DNA of 64,000 nucleotides, taken from NCBI GenBank assembly GCA_003439945.1, contig QVRM01005202.1:760001-824000 (forward strand). Reading direction: 5' to 3'. Position numbers and translations under genes: made by a program. The notes beneath the pieces were generated by a model, which was not told the DNA's origin, did no database searches, and was given only the letters and a program-made list of their open reading frames with translations. Of the stretch, positions 1 through 12,156 are shown in pieces. Source of the DNA: Dermanyssus gallinae. Taxonomy: Eukaryota; Arthropoda; Arachnida; Mesostigmata; Dermanyssidae. Position 1 is the first letter of the stretch. Each line of letters begins with the position of its first letter.

Positions 1-143
1 GCAACCATGCGCAGATTGCAGATCTCCCACGGTAGTATCGCGTACTATCCCGTCCGTTCGAGTCCCATCAGAACCGTTGCTAAGCATGTCAATAAGGCCC
101 ACTATGGCACATAGCGATATAAACCATAAAACCATAACAAATA

Positions 144-181
<38 letters not shown>

Positions 182-241
182 TGTAAGGTAATGGGAACAT
201 TTTTAATGTGTCTTTGTTACGGTGTCGCGCCAAAAACGTTC

Positions 242-273
<32 letters not shown>

Positions 274-1340
274 TTTCCCTGCTCAGATATCTACCGCTTC
301 TGCTGGCTGTCAACCATGCATAAACGGATGTTATTTGTTAAGTATAGTTATTATAATTTGTATTGTTGCTACGAATATTAGATGACTACGAATTATGTAC
401 TTAAATGCAATTGAAGAAAATGAATGAAAGAATTGCACTGTGTTGGCGCACACACTAAATCGAATGCTGTAGCAATGCACAGTTTCACACATATTCACAC
501 ATTCTTAAATATTGCCCTTTTTTCTTAAAATAATCAATTTTGTGGAAGTGGTTACCAAAGCAGAAAAAGAAAGCGGAGGTAGAGCGGAAGAGCGTTCTGT
601 TAAAAGTGGCTTTTTAATTCGAATCCTCGTTCTACCAGGAACGCGCTCATCCAGTTTGATGGGTACAGACGAAAGCTTATGTTCAGTAGAACGTGAACAC
701 GTGTTAACCATGCCAGAAGATGGTGCTTCTTCTTCGAAATGCAAATTTGCTTGTTGTTAGTCCACGGGCAGTTCAGCGAATCGCAGCCGATCACACGGTT
801 GCAGAAGGGACACGGCCAGGTTATTACACAGTAAAAAGAAAGACTCACGACAGAATGCGCACATTAACGACTTAACAACTATCACAGTCCAACTACGAAA
901 TTCTAAGAATTCTTTTAAATCAATGAGAAATCATGCATGCGAATTTAACATAGCCATAGCGACTAAGTGCAGGCGGCTTGTTCACAAGAGCTTCAGGTAC
1001 AATTTCTTTAGCATACAAGTCAGACAAGTGCTCTCTGAGACCGCGAACGCCAATGGACTTGCTTGATGACATTTGCCCCTCTCTTCTCCTAAGCACGAAG
1101 CAGTAGGCCGTCTTCGTTTCTTTACTGACGAGAAAGCACTCACCGCAAATGCCAAAGTAAATCGCAGAAGCGACCGATGACTTGCCCACGATCTAGGTAA
1201 TGTCCTTATTGTGGGAAAAGCAAATTCCCGGCCAGTACTTACGTTCTGAGCATGGTGTCCAGTAATGGAGATACTAAGTCATCGTACTTAGCAATATCAC
1301 GCTTTCGCTCATACCAGCCTTCTAAAACATGAGCGGCTAT
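1..1340. other. No recognisable gene; short TA tracts
   Basis: Short (TA)n tracts lie near 150-178 and 239-270. Small open frames occur on both strands, but none resembles a known family, and none combines an ATG start, plausible codon use and splice sites. The first 70 bases contain a GTTCGAGTCCC motif that looks like an RNA polymerase III B box, but no A box is visible before the window edge. Confidence 0.5.
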
Positions 1341-1359
1341 CTGAGCATATGAGCATGTT

Positions 1360-1602
1360 TTGAAGCAAGGACGTCGTATGTGGCCGCCGAACGGCTCCAA
1401 TTTGGGTCCGTTAGTCTACTTTGTATGGGGCGTAATTGAGCAAGAGTCTAATACGTCTCAATATTCTAACGTAGACTCGGTCACTGCCGCTATTAATAAA
1501 GCGTTTAACAATTTAAATAAGGATATTGTGACACGAGCTTGTATGTGGTTTACACTCCGCATTGATAAAGTGACCAGCGTGAGCGGAGGTAATATTGATT
1601 AA
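1360..1602 (+). pseudogene. Tc1/mariner-type transposase, C-terminal fragment
   Basis: An open frame of 80 codons reads MWPPNGSNLGPLVYFVWGVI and continues to an in-frame stop after GGNID. It matches the last part of Tc1/mariner-superfamily DDE transposases, in which WPPxSPDLNPLDYxVWGxxE carries the third catalytic acidic residue and is followed by a helical tail ending near EGG. The usual SPDLNPLD is GSNLGPLV here, so the catalytic Asp is lost. The N-terminal HTH and the first two catalytic positions are not visible upstream. This is therefore a dead C-terminal remnant, separate from the mariner at 38.2-39.5 kb. The family match is from recognition of the motif; no search was run. Confidence 0.7.
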
Positions 1603-1717
1603 AAATGTTTTTTTGTCGAAGAAAGCATAAAAATGAACACAGCCAACAGTCCTACCCTTGGCTGCATCTTTGAGTTTACTTATTTCTTATACTACTATTA
1701 CTTCAAATCGAATCTGG

Positions 1718-1800
1718 TGACTTAGTGGCAAAGCCATGTTCTGGCACTCCGGATGTCATGGGTTTAGATCTAGGGGAGTAAACCTGAGGGAGAAAACCCG
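1718..1800 (+). repeat. tRNA-like SINE fragment
   Basis: An A-box-like TGACTTAGTGGC at 1718 is followed 42 bases later by a B-box-like GGGTTTAGATC at 1760. The spacing is the same as in the SINE at 13302..13520, and the short stretch around the A box is similar. This is probably an old, diverged relative of that SINE. It does not fold convincingly as a functional tRNA. Confidence 0.4.
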
Positions 1801-1864
1801 ATGCGTAACTTAACGTCAATGTTACGTAAAACAGAGGGTAGTTCTAATGCGTAAGTTTATGCTG

Positions 1865-1866
<2 letters not shown>

Positions 1867-1915
<49 letters not shown>
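1867..1915. repeat. (TA)n microsatellite
   Basis: Uninterrupted AT dinucleotide array of 49 bases. Confidence 0.95.
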
Positions 1916-1916
<1 letters not shown>

Positions 1917-2215
1917 CGTGTCTAGTCTGAGGTGGTTGTAGATCTCGTTTAAATAAGTATTTTTTACAACGCAGTGGGGGTTGTATTGTTTTGGAGGGAC
2001 AGTAGAATTCCTATTTTTTACACGCTCTAGTTAACCCGACATTGCTTCACAGAATGTGTATTTGTAACAGAACTAGTTAATACTGAGAGTCAACATGCTT
2101 ATGTAGTCAATACGATACTACCAAAACGTATTGGCGTGCTCGGAAGAAGATGCTGCTTTATGTGAAAGACAACGTTGCCTGGCGGAAGGCATATAGGCAT
2201 ATTGAACATCGAGAT

Positions 2216-2311
2216 TCTGTGACTTCCATTTTTGGGCTTTTCCGTTCAATGCCCAAAAAAATCCGTGAGCTTATAAAAGACTCACACACATTCAGAAAAA
2301 TGTGCTTTTAA
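2216..2311 (+). pseudogene. Possible LINE ORF2 C-terminal tail
   Basis: Thirty-one codons before a stop read SVTSIFGLFRSMPKKIRELI and on to KDSHTFRKMCF. The pattern (aromatic or Leu, then a Pro, then IR, then S-x-x-FK/R) resembles the extreme C-terminus of jockey/CR1-type retrotransposon ORF2 proteins, where the usual form is LWNSLPxxIRxxxSLxxFKxxLK. The match is short and no RT core lies next to it, so the call is tentative. Confidence 0.35.
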
Positions 2312-2479
2312 TGGTTATCGTTTAGTCATCATACAGTAGGCTTATTTTTCCATTTCCGATGTCGAATTTTATTTTTTATAAAGGGCATTTATATAACATT
2401 GACTGCAATATTGATCATGTTAACCATCTAGATTTGGATACCCTATATGTATATTCACAAGTAAGTATACGTACATATG

Positions 2480-2482
<3 letters not shown>

Positions 2483-2524
<42 letters not shown>
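2483..2524. repeat. (TA)n microsatellite
   Basis: AT dinucleotide array of 42 bases. Confidence 0.95.
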
Positions 2525-2526
<2 letters not shown>

Positions 2527-2529
2527 TGC

Positions 2530-4690
2530 TTTGAATGCCGGCGAATAAACTGATCGGCACCGAGACGTCAGCGAGAAATTCATTGACAATCAGACATTGA
2601 GGCTAAGCAGCGGAACGCGTCGCAGGCACGCGTCCAACGGCTAGCGGGAAGCAGAGGGATTTACAAATAGAAAAAGCGACACAAAGCAGGGGAAAAGAAA
2701 AAGAATCCAAAGCTAGGTAAAATGATCGAACAAGAGAGAAGAAACGAGGAAGAAGATGACGGAACGGCAAAGCGCAAAAAATCCATACAGCAGGCGTATT
2801 AGGAATTCCTTCAGAGCACCCCAAAGCGAGTTGGACCGTCACTCATCGGCCAAGCTATGGGCTTTTCGAAATTTGCTTCAAAATCTGTGCGTCGACGGAC
2901 AAGTTCGGAATTTGTTATACAAGTTAAATCATATTGCAGTGGTTGTTGTTGTCGTCATTGTTGTTGATACTTTTTTGTCGTTGTTATTGTAATCTTCGCC
3001 AATGTCACTCCCGAAAGCGCGCTAGCGGCTTCGCCAGAATTGACGGTCATTTCAGCCGCCTGGATCAGTCTTTTTTAAAGTTTTTCCTTTTCATTTAAAG
3101 TTTAAGTCTCTTGCCTAGTAACACAACAACCAAATACCGCTCGCATTAGCGGTTCTTCATCAGTCTGTCTGTCTGATTGTCGTCTGCGTGTGCCTCAGTA
3201 TGGATAATTTATTCGAATCTGCTTGTCGAACGTTCAACGCATGCTTCACATCGAAAACGGACGCCGAAGGCTTTCCTGGACGCTCGCCGGTACTGCCGAA
3301 AGGGAAACAGTGGTACTACAGGCGATGGCCGGCCGGCAGATGCCCAGCCCCTCGACTGCGACTATGACGCTGTCTCGCGGCCAACTGTGCGTGGGGCACG
3401 AATCTTCAGTCGCCATCAGCGATGAAGGTAGGCCACAGCGAAGGCCGCCATGCGAGGGTCATCCTCCGGCAGCGGCGGCAGCGACCACCAAGTTCGACAC
3501 CTGACGCTCAGCCTGACGCCACCACTCGCCGAGGCCGAGGGGCCGAGAGGCCGAAAGGAGATGGCCATTGCTAGCATGCATTGCACGCTATGGAGTCGGT
3601 GATGGGCCGGGTGGCCCGGGCCGTTTTTCGTTCGTCGACTTGTCGAGACAGACAGCATACGCGCGCCCGCGAAACCCGAAGTGAACACGTCCGCCGAACA
3701 CGCTGGCAAGCGCTGGCGAGCGACGAGGATCGAACAAATCAGCCGAGCAGAAGCTTGCTGAAAAGACGGCCGCTGCCGAAGACAAACTTCTTGGGTAGAG
3801 AGTGGTAGAGCCGATAGCTAAATGAACAGACAAGGAAGACGGCAAGATATGAAGATTGGAATGGTCTGGGAAAAATCGGGGGACGAGAGACGAAACACGG
3901 AGGGAGCCAAATAGAGAGAGCGCGAATGATAGAGAGAGCGCGCGAATGATAAATAGAGAGAGAGAGATAGAGAGAGAAAGGAAAGAAAAGAGCTGAGGGA
4001 AAGACTCGCCGGGCGACTGGGCTCGTGCGTTATGATGATGACAGTTTTCCCCGCCTAAGGGAGGCACGCAGCAGCAACAGCAGCAGCTGTAGCCTCTGAG
4101 CCGCGCGAAGCTGAGAAGTCCTCCTCCGCCTTACCAACAGCGGGCGTCGTCATCCGTCTTGCTTAATGGCAGAGAATCTCACTCGATTGTACGAAATGCC
4201 GCTCCTTGTCCGTCTTTCTCTCGATCCATCTGGCTTTATATATATATATATATATATGCGTACGTCTATGAGTTCAAAATAAAGCGCAGAGCTATGTCAT
4301 TCCGACAGTTCCCCTTCTTGCTCGCCGATAGACGCCGATGCTAACGTGGGGCCACGCTTAGATGGTACCATTTGAGTGTGGCATTTGGTGCTCTCTCTCT
4401 CTCTCAGCTCTCTCAGTTGGCATGCCGAAATCGTAGCCAAGTAGAGAAGCGGGCGATAAATATTTGAAACGAGCTCGGAACTCACTGTCTAATTTAGGCA
4501 ACCAACTCTAGCTTAATTAATTCCCTTTTGACTGGCGATACCATCTGTCACCCCCTAGTCTAGCTCTTGGCACACAGCTCTGTATGCCATTAGCAATAAA
4601 GCATTTATGATTTATTATTCAAAACTATATAATTATAATATCCACGAAAAATAAAAGTGTAACACATTAATTAAAAAAAAATACTAAAAA
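2530..4690. other. Unannotated; GC-richer block at about 3.2-4.1 kb
   Basis: The 3.2-4.1 kb part is clearly richer in G+C and CpG than its surroundings and has open frames on both strands. It includes an AG/GTAGG donor-like site near 3426. A GA-rich tract lies at about 3915-3980. No protein family is recognisable. It could be a promoter and 5' untranslated exon of a gene outside the window, or just compositional variation. A short (TA)n lies near 4236-4258, followed by CT repeats near 4391-4405. Confidence 0.35.
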
Positions 4691-4700
4691 AATATCCACG

Positions 4701-4783
4701 TATATACATATCCTTACCATAGTACGAATATATATATATATATATATATATATATCCATATATACGTATCCTTACCATAGTAC

Positions 4784-4821
<38 letters not shown>

Positions 4822-4822
4822 A
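4701..4822. repeat. Tandem duplication of a 58-bp unit containing (TA)n
   Basis: The segment ATCCTTACCATAGTACGAA followed by a (TA)n tract occurs twice, starting near 4709 and 4767. The non-TA parts differ by about one base, and the TA tracts differ in length. Confidence 0.85.
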
Positions 4823-6294
4823 CTGTGGTAGCAAAATATAAAATAACAAACTAAATGTTCATTAATAATCTAGTTGATTTGCTTGTATCTGACAGCTGGT
4901 CGGCGCATCCCGCAAATCAAAGAAAAACACCGCTTGAGGTGTCGAGCGAGCAGCAGTCCTTGCTACGGCGGGCCCTTACAACTTTACAATTTGCTAAAAC
5001 GCCTGCTCAAATTTATTTTCTCTCTCTCTTTTCGGATATTGTTGCAGTGTGGATCAAAGTCAACTTATAGGCGTTAGAAGTACATACGTAGTTGTATTAG
5101 TTGCCACATTAAATGACATTTATTCTTTCTTGCAATTTTTCTAGCTACTTTTTTGGAGTTTTTGTGACTATTGATGCTTTGGCTGGCACCGCCACTAACG
5201 ATCTGGCACTTGGTCGAGTATCCAAAGTCTACAGTAACATCGATACCACTGCAATATAGAAAGCGAAAGTAAGAGAGTAACGGAGAGCATGTATCTGAGA
5301 ATAAATAGGCGCAATATCGCATCGGTATGTGTATCTGAGTATTGAAGTACAAAAGAGTCTTGTTCAGAGAGAAGCATATTGTTTTCCCGGCGTCACGTTG
5401 CCCTGCAAAGGCGTTCCCAATGGTCCCATGTCCTGCCCACGCATTTGGCAGATAATAAAAAGATGACGCTTAGTGCCAAATTGCACGACTAGATGGTAGG
5501 CCAGAACTCATGCGAACACACATTTAAAGACAACAGAGTGATGATTAAAAGCGAACTTCTGCCACAAAGGGTTAGTTTCATGCTACCGATACGGAGCTGG
5601 AACTTACGAACGTTATCGCCAGGCTTTGCGACACGTAGCAGGTCGCGTGTCAACATTGCTTTCTTCTGCCGGTTGATGCATGGAGTTCCACTTGAGGTAG
5701 GTCTGGGAGCTCATTCATTTTGAACTGCACCCTTGACTGGATTAGGGCGATGGCGAGTACATAATATATACTCTCTTATCGCTAATAGCGACTAGAAGGT
5801 ACAGCAAGCGGCCAGGCCGAAATGTGTGTGTACAAACTACACAAAGGATTACTGCATAGCTTAACGATCACGTGTCGGACGTAAAGTGAGGCTATGCCAT
5901 TTGTCGGGACTCTGTCAAACTTGGCCATGTTGACGGGCCGAGTCACCGCCTGCTATCAACTATTAAATATGTTTGTATACTTAAATTATGAATCGAAGCC
6001 ATTTAAAGTTCACTATTTGTGTGCCATTACTCATTAAACATGTAATGCAGCATGTGTGTGGTTCTCGAACTTTTGCTGGTAGCGGTTAATAACGATGGCG
6101 ATAGTAAAGTAATTACGAGTATTGCGAAAGTGATGATGGCACGGATGCTGCAGATAAGTGTGCTAATGGGTGGATACGTGAAAGCAGAATTAAGACGGTA
6201 CACTCGTATGAATACTGTATATTATTAGCACTGAAGTTTATAAAATATAGATTAGTGCAGTGGCACATATATATATATATATATATACATAGAG

Positions 6295-6361
6295 AGAAAA
6301 TATTGTGATGATTCATTAATCATTTACAATACGTTTGCACATTTGGTAGTGCTCGCCCTAA

Positions 6362-6445
<84 letters not shown>

Positions 6446-6516
6446 AAAATATTGTGATGATTTATTAATCATTTACAATACGTTTGCACATTCGGTAGTG
6501 CTCGCCTTAAGAATTA
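6295..6516. repeat. TA-flanked direct duplication of about 70 bp
   Basis: A unique segment of about 70 bp beginning GAAAATATTGTGATGATT occurs at 6295..6364 and again at 6444..6514, with only a few substitutions. The copies are separated and flanked by (TA)n tracts (main array 6365..6443). This looks like a tandem duplication mediated by the dinucleotide array. Confidence 0.85.
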
Positions 6517-9500
6517 TATATATATATATATTGCGATAGTTTGGCCGAGTGTCGGCAATCTTACTTATATGCGGCCGGCGTGAGTTTGTTCTGTACAGTC
6601 AGGCTATGGTGGCGTGTGCCGTACTGTGGGGAAGACAACAGGGAAAGCGTTCGTCGGCAGCGTCAACCCTAAATGAATGAACAAGCGGATGAATAAACGG
6701 CTCGTAGTTAATAACGCTCTGGTCCGCTGTTGTTGTCCTGTTCGGCGAGTGGTCCTAGTGGTCCGGCTTGTCGTCCTTCTCGGCCGCCTCCATTGTAGGC
6801 CAGTCGCGCCATAAACAACTACCCTAACTGCTAGCTCTACTCGTGCCAGCACAAGCACCCTACCGTCTGGATATGGAATAATGACAGGCGTTCATTGTAC
6901 ACTGCGCTCACAGGAACACCAACCGCCACTAGTCTGGGCTGGGAGCATCGGTAGTGGGGGTTGAAGTGGCCGCTGCTGAACGCTGCACCGCTCAGGTCTA
7001 AAGCGCAGGTCTCTCTCTCTCGATGGTCAGCTGTATAGTTATTCCCGTAGCCACCGTGCACCGTGAACGAGACAACGGTCTTGGAGTTTGGCTTTGCCCC
7101 CCTTCTGCTGTTTCATTGCTGTCTGGGCTGCTTAGCCATGTGTGGAAGTGGCCTTCAGTTATACATCATAAACTCACCCCAATAATGTTGGCATCGGACA
7201 GGAGTTGTACAGACCGTGACGCGTAAGCGTGCACTGCCCATACGACGACGATCTCTATTTGATCCTCTATGTGCAGCATTTGAATTCGGGACAGAGCAAC
7301 AACTGCATCGGGTGGCACGACTTGCAGTTTTAGAGAAAGAAGGAGCTTTATCGAAAATTCAAGTTTGGCTGGCACAGCTAAGTAAGGGATACGATATTCG
7401 TATATCCTTATATGTAAGGGATATGACATTTGCAGCTCCACGATAAACACATTTAACGTTAAGCGTGGTTAGATCTACTTTTCTGAAGCTATACTAGAGT
7501 CTATTAGAATAAAAGAATGCCCGCCAAATACAGGTGTCACCATATCGTAAATCCTGCTCATTGCTGTGAAACTTAGGTAGCCCGCCTAGGCTACTTGAGT
7601 ACATCGAATCGGCTAGACAAGAGCTATCCATCTTTTGATGACGTAAATCTTTTCATCCGTGAATGTTCTTTGGTGAATCTTCTTTTTACAGGTTCACGAC
7701 TGTTTTTGTCAAAATAATGTTTTAAAAGACCAGTATTCTTACACAGTAACTGGTTAGGCACTCCGGATTTATGCCACTCTGAATACGGAGGATTATGTGT
7801 ATCATTGCGTGTTGCATTCTCAACAACGGGTTTCTCCGAGCTGTTACTATACACGTACACTCTTCATAGAGACGTTTCATTGTCGGTATGTTGATATGTG
7901 CCAACCTTGCTACACGATGAACCGGCAGCACTGCAAATTCCGCAATTGTCTGAGCCTGTGACGCACGCACACTTTTGCACCACCCTCCCTGTGAGGCGTT
8001 CGGTGGATTTCACCGGCTAGTTATTACAAAGCATAGCATTTGGATGGTACTGAATCGTCGATACTGAATGGGGCAGTACTACAGAAGTGATAAGCACACA
8101 TTCGTGCACGTGGCCACTCACGCAGGCGATTCCATCCCGAGATGCTAACAATACAGCAGTAAGTTACCTCGTGCCTCATTTTGATATTTTCCATTAATTA
8201 TAAAGGAGATTTCACTACGATGACACGGCTCCCGACGGCTGTCAGAAACGTAACTGCAAGTTTTTAGTAAAGTCAGCAGAGGAGCTTGAGACGCATCTTC
8301 TCGCCTTTCTCGTGTTATCATTCCGTCTCGCCTTGAGGGATGCCGTATCGAAGCACACCCTGAGACCGGATTAGCGATATAAACAGCTCACTATGGACGC
8401 CGCATGTTTACAGACACCCCCACATACACGGGCGCGCGCGCCCTGGCTCATAGATGCGCCGGCAGGACGTCCTAATAATAATTGGCTCCGCGTCTGAATT
8501 AACTACTTACTACTCGGAACAGCTATCCTCGGACCAATGTCCAAACTAACTCGCGAGGCCAAACTTACACTTGTTTCCTCGTTATTCGTGGTGAAACGCT
8601 GTGAACGTGTTGAGCAATTGCATCATTCAATATCATCCCGAGCACGTAACAACGACAGCACTAGCTCCTTCATATATACTTGTGTTGTTGATATTGCTGG
8701 TTAGCTATTATATTAAATATTATTTCTAGTTTGTCATCATGCTAAATTTGGAAATTATTAGTAATGTGTAAGGCCAGGTTTAATTATTTGCTGTCATTTT
8801 CTTTAGTTGTTTTGTATTTTCATTTTGTATTCAGATATAAAACTATGATATTTATGTGTGTTTTCAAATAAAGCTGTGCGATATTCCTGCTTCTCTTAAT
8901 GTGTGTTTCGATGTCATTGAGACTCAATCCGCGACACAAGATAATGTCCGCGTCGCCAATTTTTTCCGCAGCCGGCAGAATAGAGGGCTATTATTATTAT
9001 TATTATTATTCGGCACACAGTACGACGGCGGACAAGGCATTTGCCGGTATTGTTGTTTTTGCTCTTGCCTTGCTCTTTCTCTATCCGCCTTTCTAAGCAA
9101 GCGTCACCTTGTAGGTTATTATCACTGTGCGGTTGCTTCTATGAAGAAGCCAGAGTGCAGTTAACTTATTGGTTGGTGGGTGGGACAATGTTTGGTTAAA
9201 CAGACCATTACCGTGCGTGCACTCTGCGGCAATTCTATGAGGATGTCCATAACCGAGAAACCCTATCACATCATCGTCATCATCACTACTACTACTACCA
9301 CGGTAGACGGACCTGTGCTGCATCTCGTGTTATTATACCCTTCCGCAGATCAAAGAGGGTCGGCTAAAATAATGGGTTGCTGCCTCGCAGCATAAACACC
9401 ATATGCCAGCTATGCAAGCAAACAGGAAGCTGGCTCACGGAAAGCCACTCCATCGGAGACTTGGTCAATTGTGTATGACTTTCGGCAAGCAGAGCCGAGG

Positions 9501-10390
9501 CTCCACCAAGGCACGACTCTTCCACGCATAAATCGAATGGCACTGCCGACAGGGGTTGGTGCTGCTGGTGTGATTGCCGGATCCGAGTATAAAAAGGAAA
9601 TTATGGAAAGAGGCTGTGTTGACCAGCGAACGCCGATACCGAAGTCAGCGCTCGAGTCGTTATTGACTTCGAGGACAGGATGTTGGGCAGGTCGATGGGG
9701 TCACAAGGAATGCGGAGGACAGCAGCCATCAAGAACATCGGGGCCGATCGGAATCCAAAATGCCTCGAATTGCTATGAGTTCTCTCGTTCGCCCCCAATA
9801 CTCTTCGACTTCGAGGATCTCTGGCATAGTGAAAAAACGTCTCGCCGGTCTATATTCATTTGGGATCACAATACGAGGCCAAGAATAGTTCCAGTCAAAA
9901 ACGCCTAAGGTTGCCCGAGCCATTTTAGTATAGAAGACATCCAAACGACAGCTGTTCGTTCGACGTTGTATTTGATAGCTCTAACGCAGTTATAACAACA
10001 TTTGTCAGTATATATTCGTGATTCGTTTATCATCTAACTGGCAATGAATAACAAGGTTAATCTACCGAATAAAAGAAAAAAGACAATAATTATATATGTT
10101 TGATATGCGCACCGTTAACGCGAGAATGATGTTGATCGTGGCTCTGCTGTGAGGTCCTACAGCTGTTTGTTTGGCCAGTTACCTGGCCAACTTTAGGGCG
10201 GCTCGTCTCTAAACGCCTAATGATTTTTGACGCCGTCGGTCGTTCTCTTTTGCTAGTTCCGCTAGGCTCGAGGGTAGCCCCCTAACCGGCTTGCAAGAAG
10301 GATCGGCTAAGGACATGGTTGTTGATGGCGTTGTGACGATCCTGCGTCAGTCCTGCTAATTTGAAATAGCTTGGCCTGTGCATGCCTTAC
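6517..10390. other. No recognisable gene
   Basis: The longest open frame is 9471..9908 (+, about 145 codons); I recognise no domain in it or in the overlapping minus-strand frames. A short (TTA)n lies at about 8989-9010 and a GCGCGC-rich patch near 8431-8440. Non-coding or unrecognised exons are both possible. Confidence 0.4.
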
Positions 10391-10394
10391 TGAT

Positions 10395-11073
10395 CTACAT
10401 TCTCACCACATAAGCACACTCTATGTTCTCATATAAGTCATGGCTTATTCGAACAAGGCAGTGACTGGCCTCAGCAGCACTAGCTACGTGAAAATGACCG
10501 CTTACTAGCTGTGTCTCGACGAGTTCGAAAGGCAACGTGTTGAGCCATTCACTCGCACATTTAGAGGCAATAGCAGCTTTCAGTTGGATCCAGTCCAGAC
10601 TCGCAGGTCGACACACATGGGTAGATTCATGGATAGCCGCTGGCGATTTATTTGCCCTAGCTCACTTCGTTTCTAATCTGTTCATCTTTCAAACGAATCA
10701 ACTGGCTTTTAACCCGCATCTAAATGGCTTCAAGCTGTGTTCCTAGTGTTGGTAATAGCTCTTGCCAACAGCTGTCCGTAGACGCCAGGAAGGCTGGCAG
10801 AGAAAGTTTCGTGTCGAAAGGGATGCCCATCATACCCGCCCTCACGAATAGGTTAGCTTGCATCATCCAGGCCCTTTGGTCAAAACGCAGATCGAGTGTG
10901 TGTTCGAGCATACGTTCAGCCCTATTGCTGGGGATGATCGTTTTCAAAGGAAGCAAGAACACAGACACGGTTCTTTGTGCCAAGCTGGGTGAAGCAGTCA
11001 TTGCCTTGCATTCAGCAAACTCTTCTAGACCTTGGGGATCGACTGACCCGCAGTTGGTCCTCATTGTTTCCAA
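10395..11073 (-). pseudogene. R2-like/RLE-type LINE ORF, part C-terminal to RT
   Basis: Minus-strand frames read RFDQRAWMMQANLFVRAGMM, then LSLPAFLASTDSCWQELLP. In another frame further downstream they read ASEWLNTLPFELVETQLVSG. This order (basic helix, LPAFLAS, later WLxALPxxxxxxxL) is what I know from the region after the reverse transcriptase in ORFs that end in a restriction-like endonuclease domain (GKRPDG motif). Several stops and frameshifts separate the pieces, so it is a decayed fragment. A later part of the same kind of ORF lies at 30063..30520 on the plus strand. The two do not overlap in ORF space and may come from different insertions. Identification rests on motif memory. Confidence 0.6.
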
Positions 11074-11089
11074 ATATAAGTATTTGATC

Positions 11090-11499
11090 TATTTCCCAAT
11101 TGACTTGCATTTACAAACTGCTTCTCATATGCATGTACGTATATTCGTTGCGACTATCTATTTTCTCGAGGCGCCTCCTAGCGTCCATCCTACTGGGCGA
11201 GAAAATACATAGAGCCATAGTGAACTATAAATTGCTATGATAACTGTAAGAATTTAATAACTAAACAAAGATTACAGATGTCTTGCGCAAAATAGGGCGT
11301 TGCCATGGAACCCTGAGCAACAGCTCGGATTTCGCGTTCGAGCCTCGGCCCGGTTGTACATTATCCTGCTTCTTCGAAATTCTTCTGCTGGCGAAAGCCC
11401 ATACAAGTCCGTGACCGATCATGGGAGCAGCTAGACGCTATCATGGCGCGGGAATCTTCAGAGCATGCATATCCGATAGAAAAATACATGTATACGAAC

Positions 11500-11594
<95 letters not shown>

Positions 11595-11957
11595 AAGCGA
11601 TCTAGCACATACACCAAACTCAGCGTTATTTTTCTATGATCGCATTATTATCGGGGGCACTGGTGCATGCCAGTGCGCGTGGAAATTGGCTTAGGAAAAA
11701 CATTTCATCATGGTGCTTGGATGAGTTCTCGTACGTTTAGTTATGGGAACGCTATCGAACAATTAGGGGCCCCAGATGTGGTCGAAGCGCCTTAGCGCTT
11801 ATACCTAGAGGTAGGGGCGCCGTATCGCTCATTATGGGTATGTGCTATGAAGACGATGAATAGATCTGTTTAGGGTTGTCCGTGCGACAGTCAACAATAT
11901 TTCCGTTACAGCGGTTGCTTCTGGGCTCGTCGCCAAGATCATGAGCGTCATCAAGCC

Positions 11958-11960
<3 letters not shown>
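11090..11960. other. No gene seen; long (TA)n array
   Basis: The (TA)n array at 11504..11590 is listed separately. A tRNA-like B-box string lies near 11334, without an A box. Nothing else stands out. Confidence 0.4.
11504..11590. repeat. (TA)n microsatellite, 87 bp
   Basis: Uninterrupted TA array. Confidence 0.95.
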
Positions 11961-12003
<43 letters not shown>

Positions 12004-12010
12004 GAAAATA

Positions 12011-12054
12011 CAGAACGAGTTTTTAGTTTATTTCAAGATCTAAGCTCGAATCGG

Positions 12055-12112
<58 letters not shown>

Positions 12113-12156
12113 CCGATTCGAGCTTAGATCTTTAAATAAACTAAAAACTCGTTCTG
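12011..12156. repeat. 146-bp palindrome: 46-bp inverted arms around (TA)n
   Basis: The left arm 12011..12056 (starting CAGAACGAGTTTTTAG) and right arm 12111..12156 (ending AAAAACTCGTTCTG) are reverse complements at 45 of 46 positions. The spacer is a 54-bp AT array, itself self-complementary, so the whole segment can form one long hairpin. The right arm is continuous with a reverse-transcriptase fragment that follows it (see 12112..12590). The left arm is therefore an inverted copy of LINE sequence. Confidence 0.95.

Noticed and set aside
40..80. tRNA gene cut by the window start (GTTCGAGTCCC)
   Set aside because: Only a B-box-like motif is visible; no anticodon arm or acceptor stem can be shown.
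150..385. Open frames encoding long IYIYIY stretches, here and at many other TA arrays
   Set aside because: They are translations of (TA)n microsatellites and open on both strands; not genes.
9471..9908. 145-codon plus-strand frame as a gene
   Set aside because: No family recognised, open frames also on the other strand, and no splice or poly(A) context that favours it.
11330..11350. tRNA B-box-like GCGTTCGAGCC
   Set aside because: No A box at the right distance and no cloverleaf pairing.
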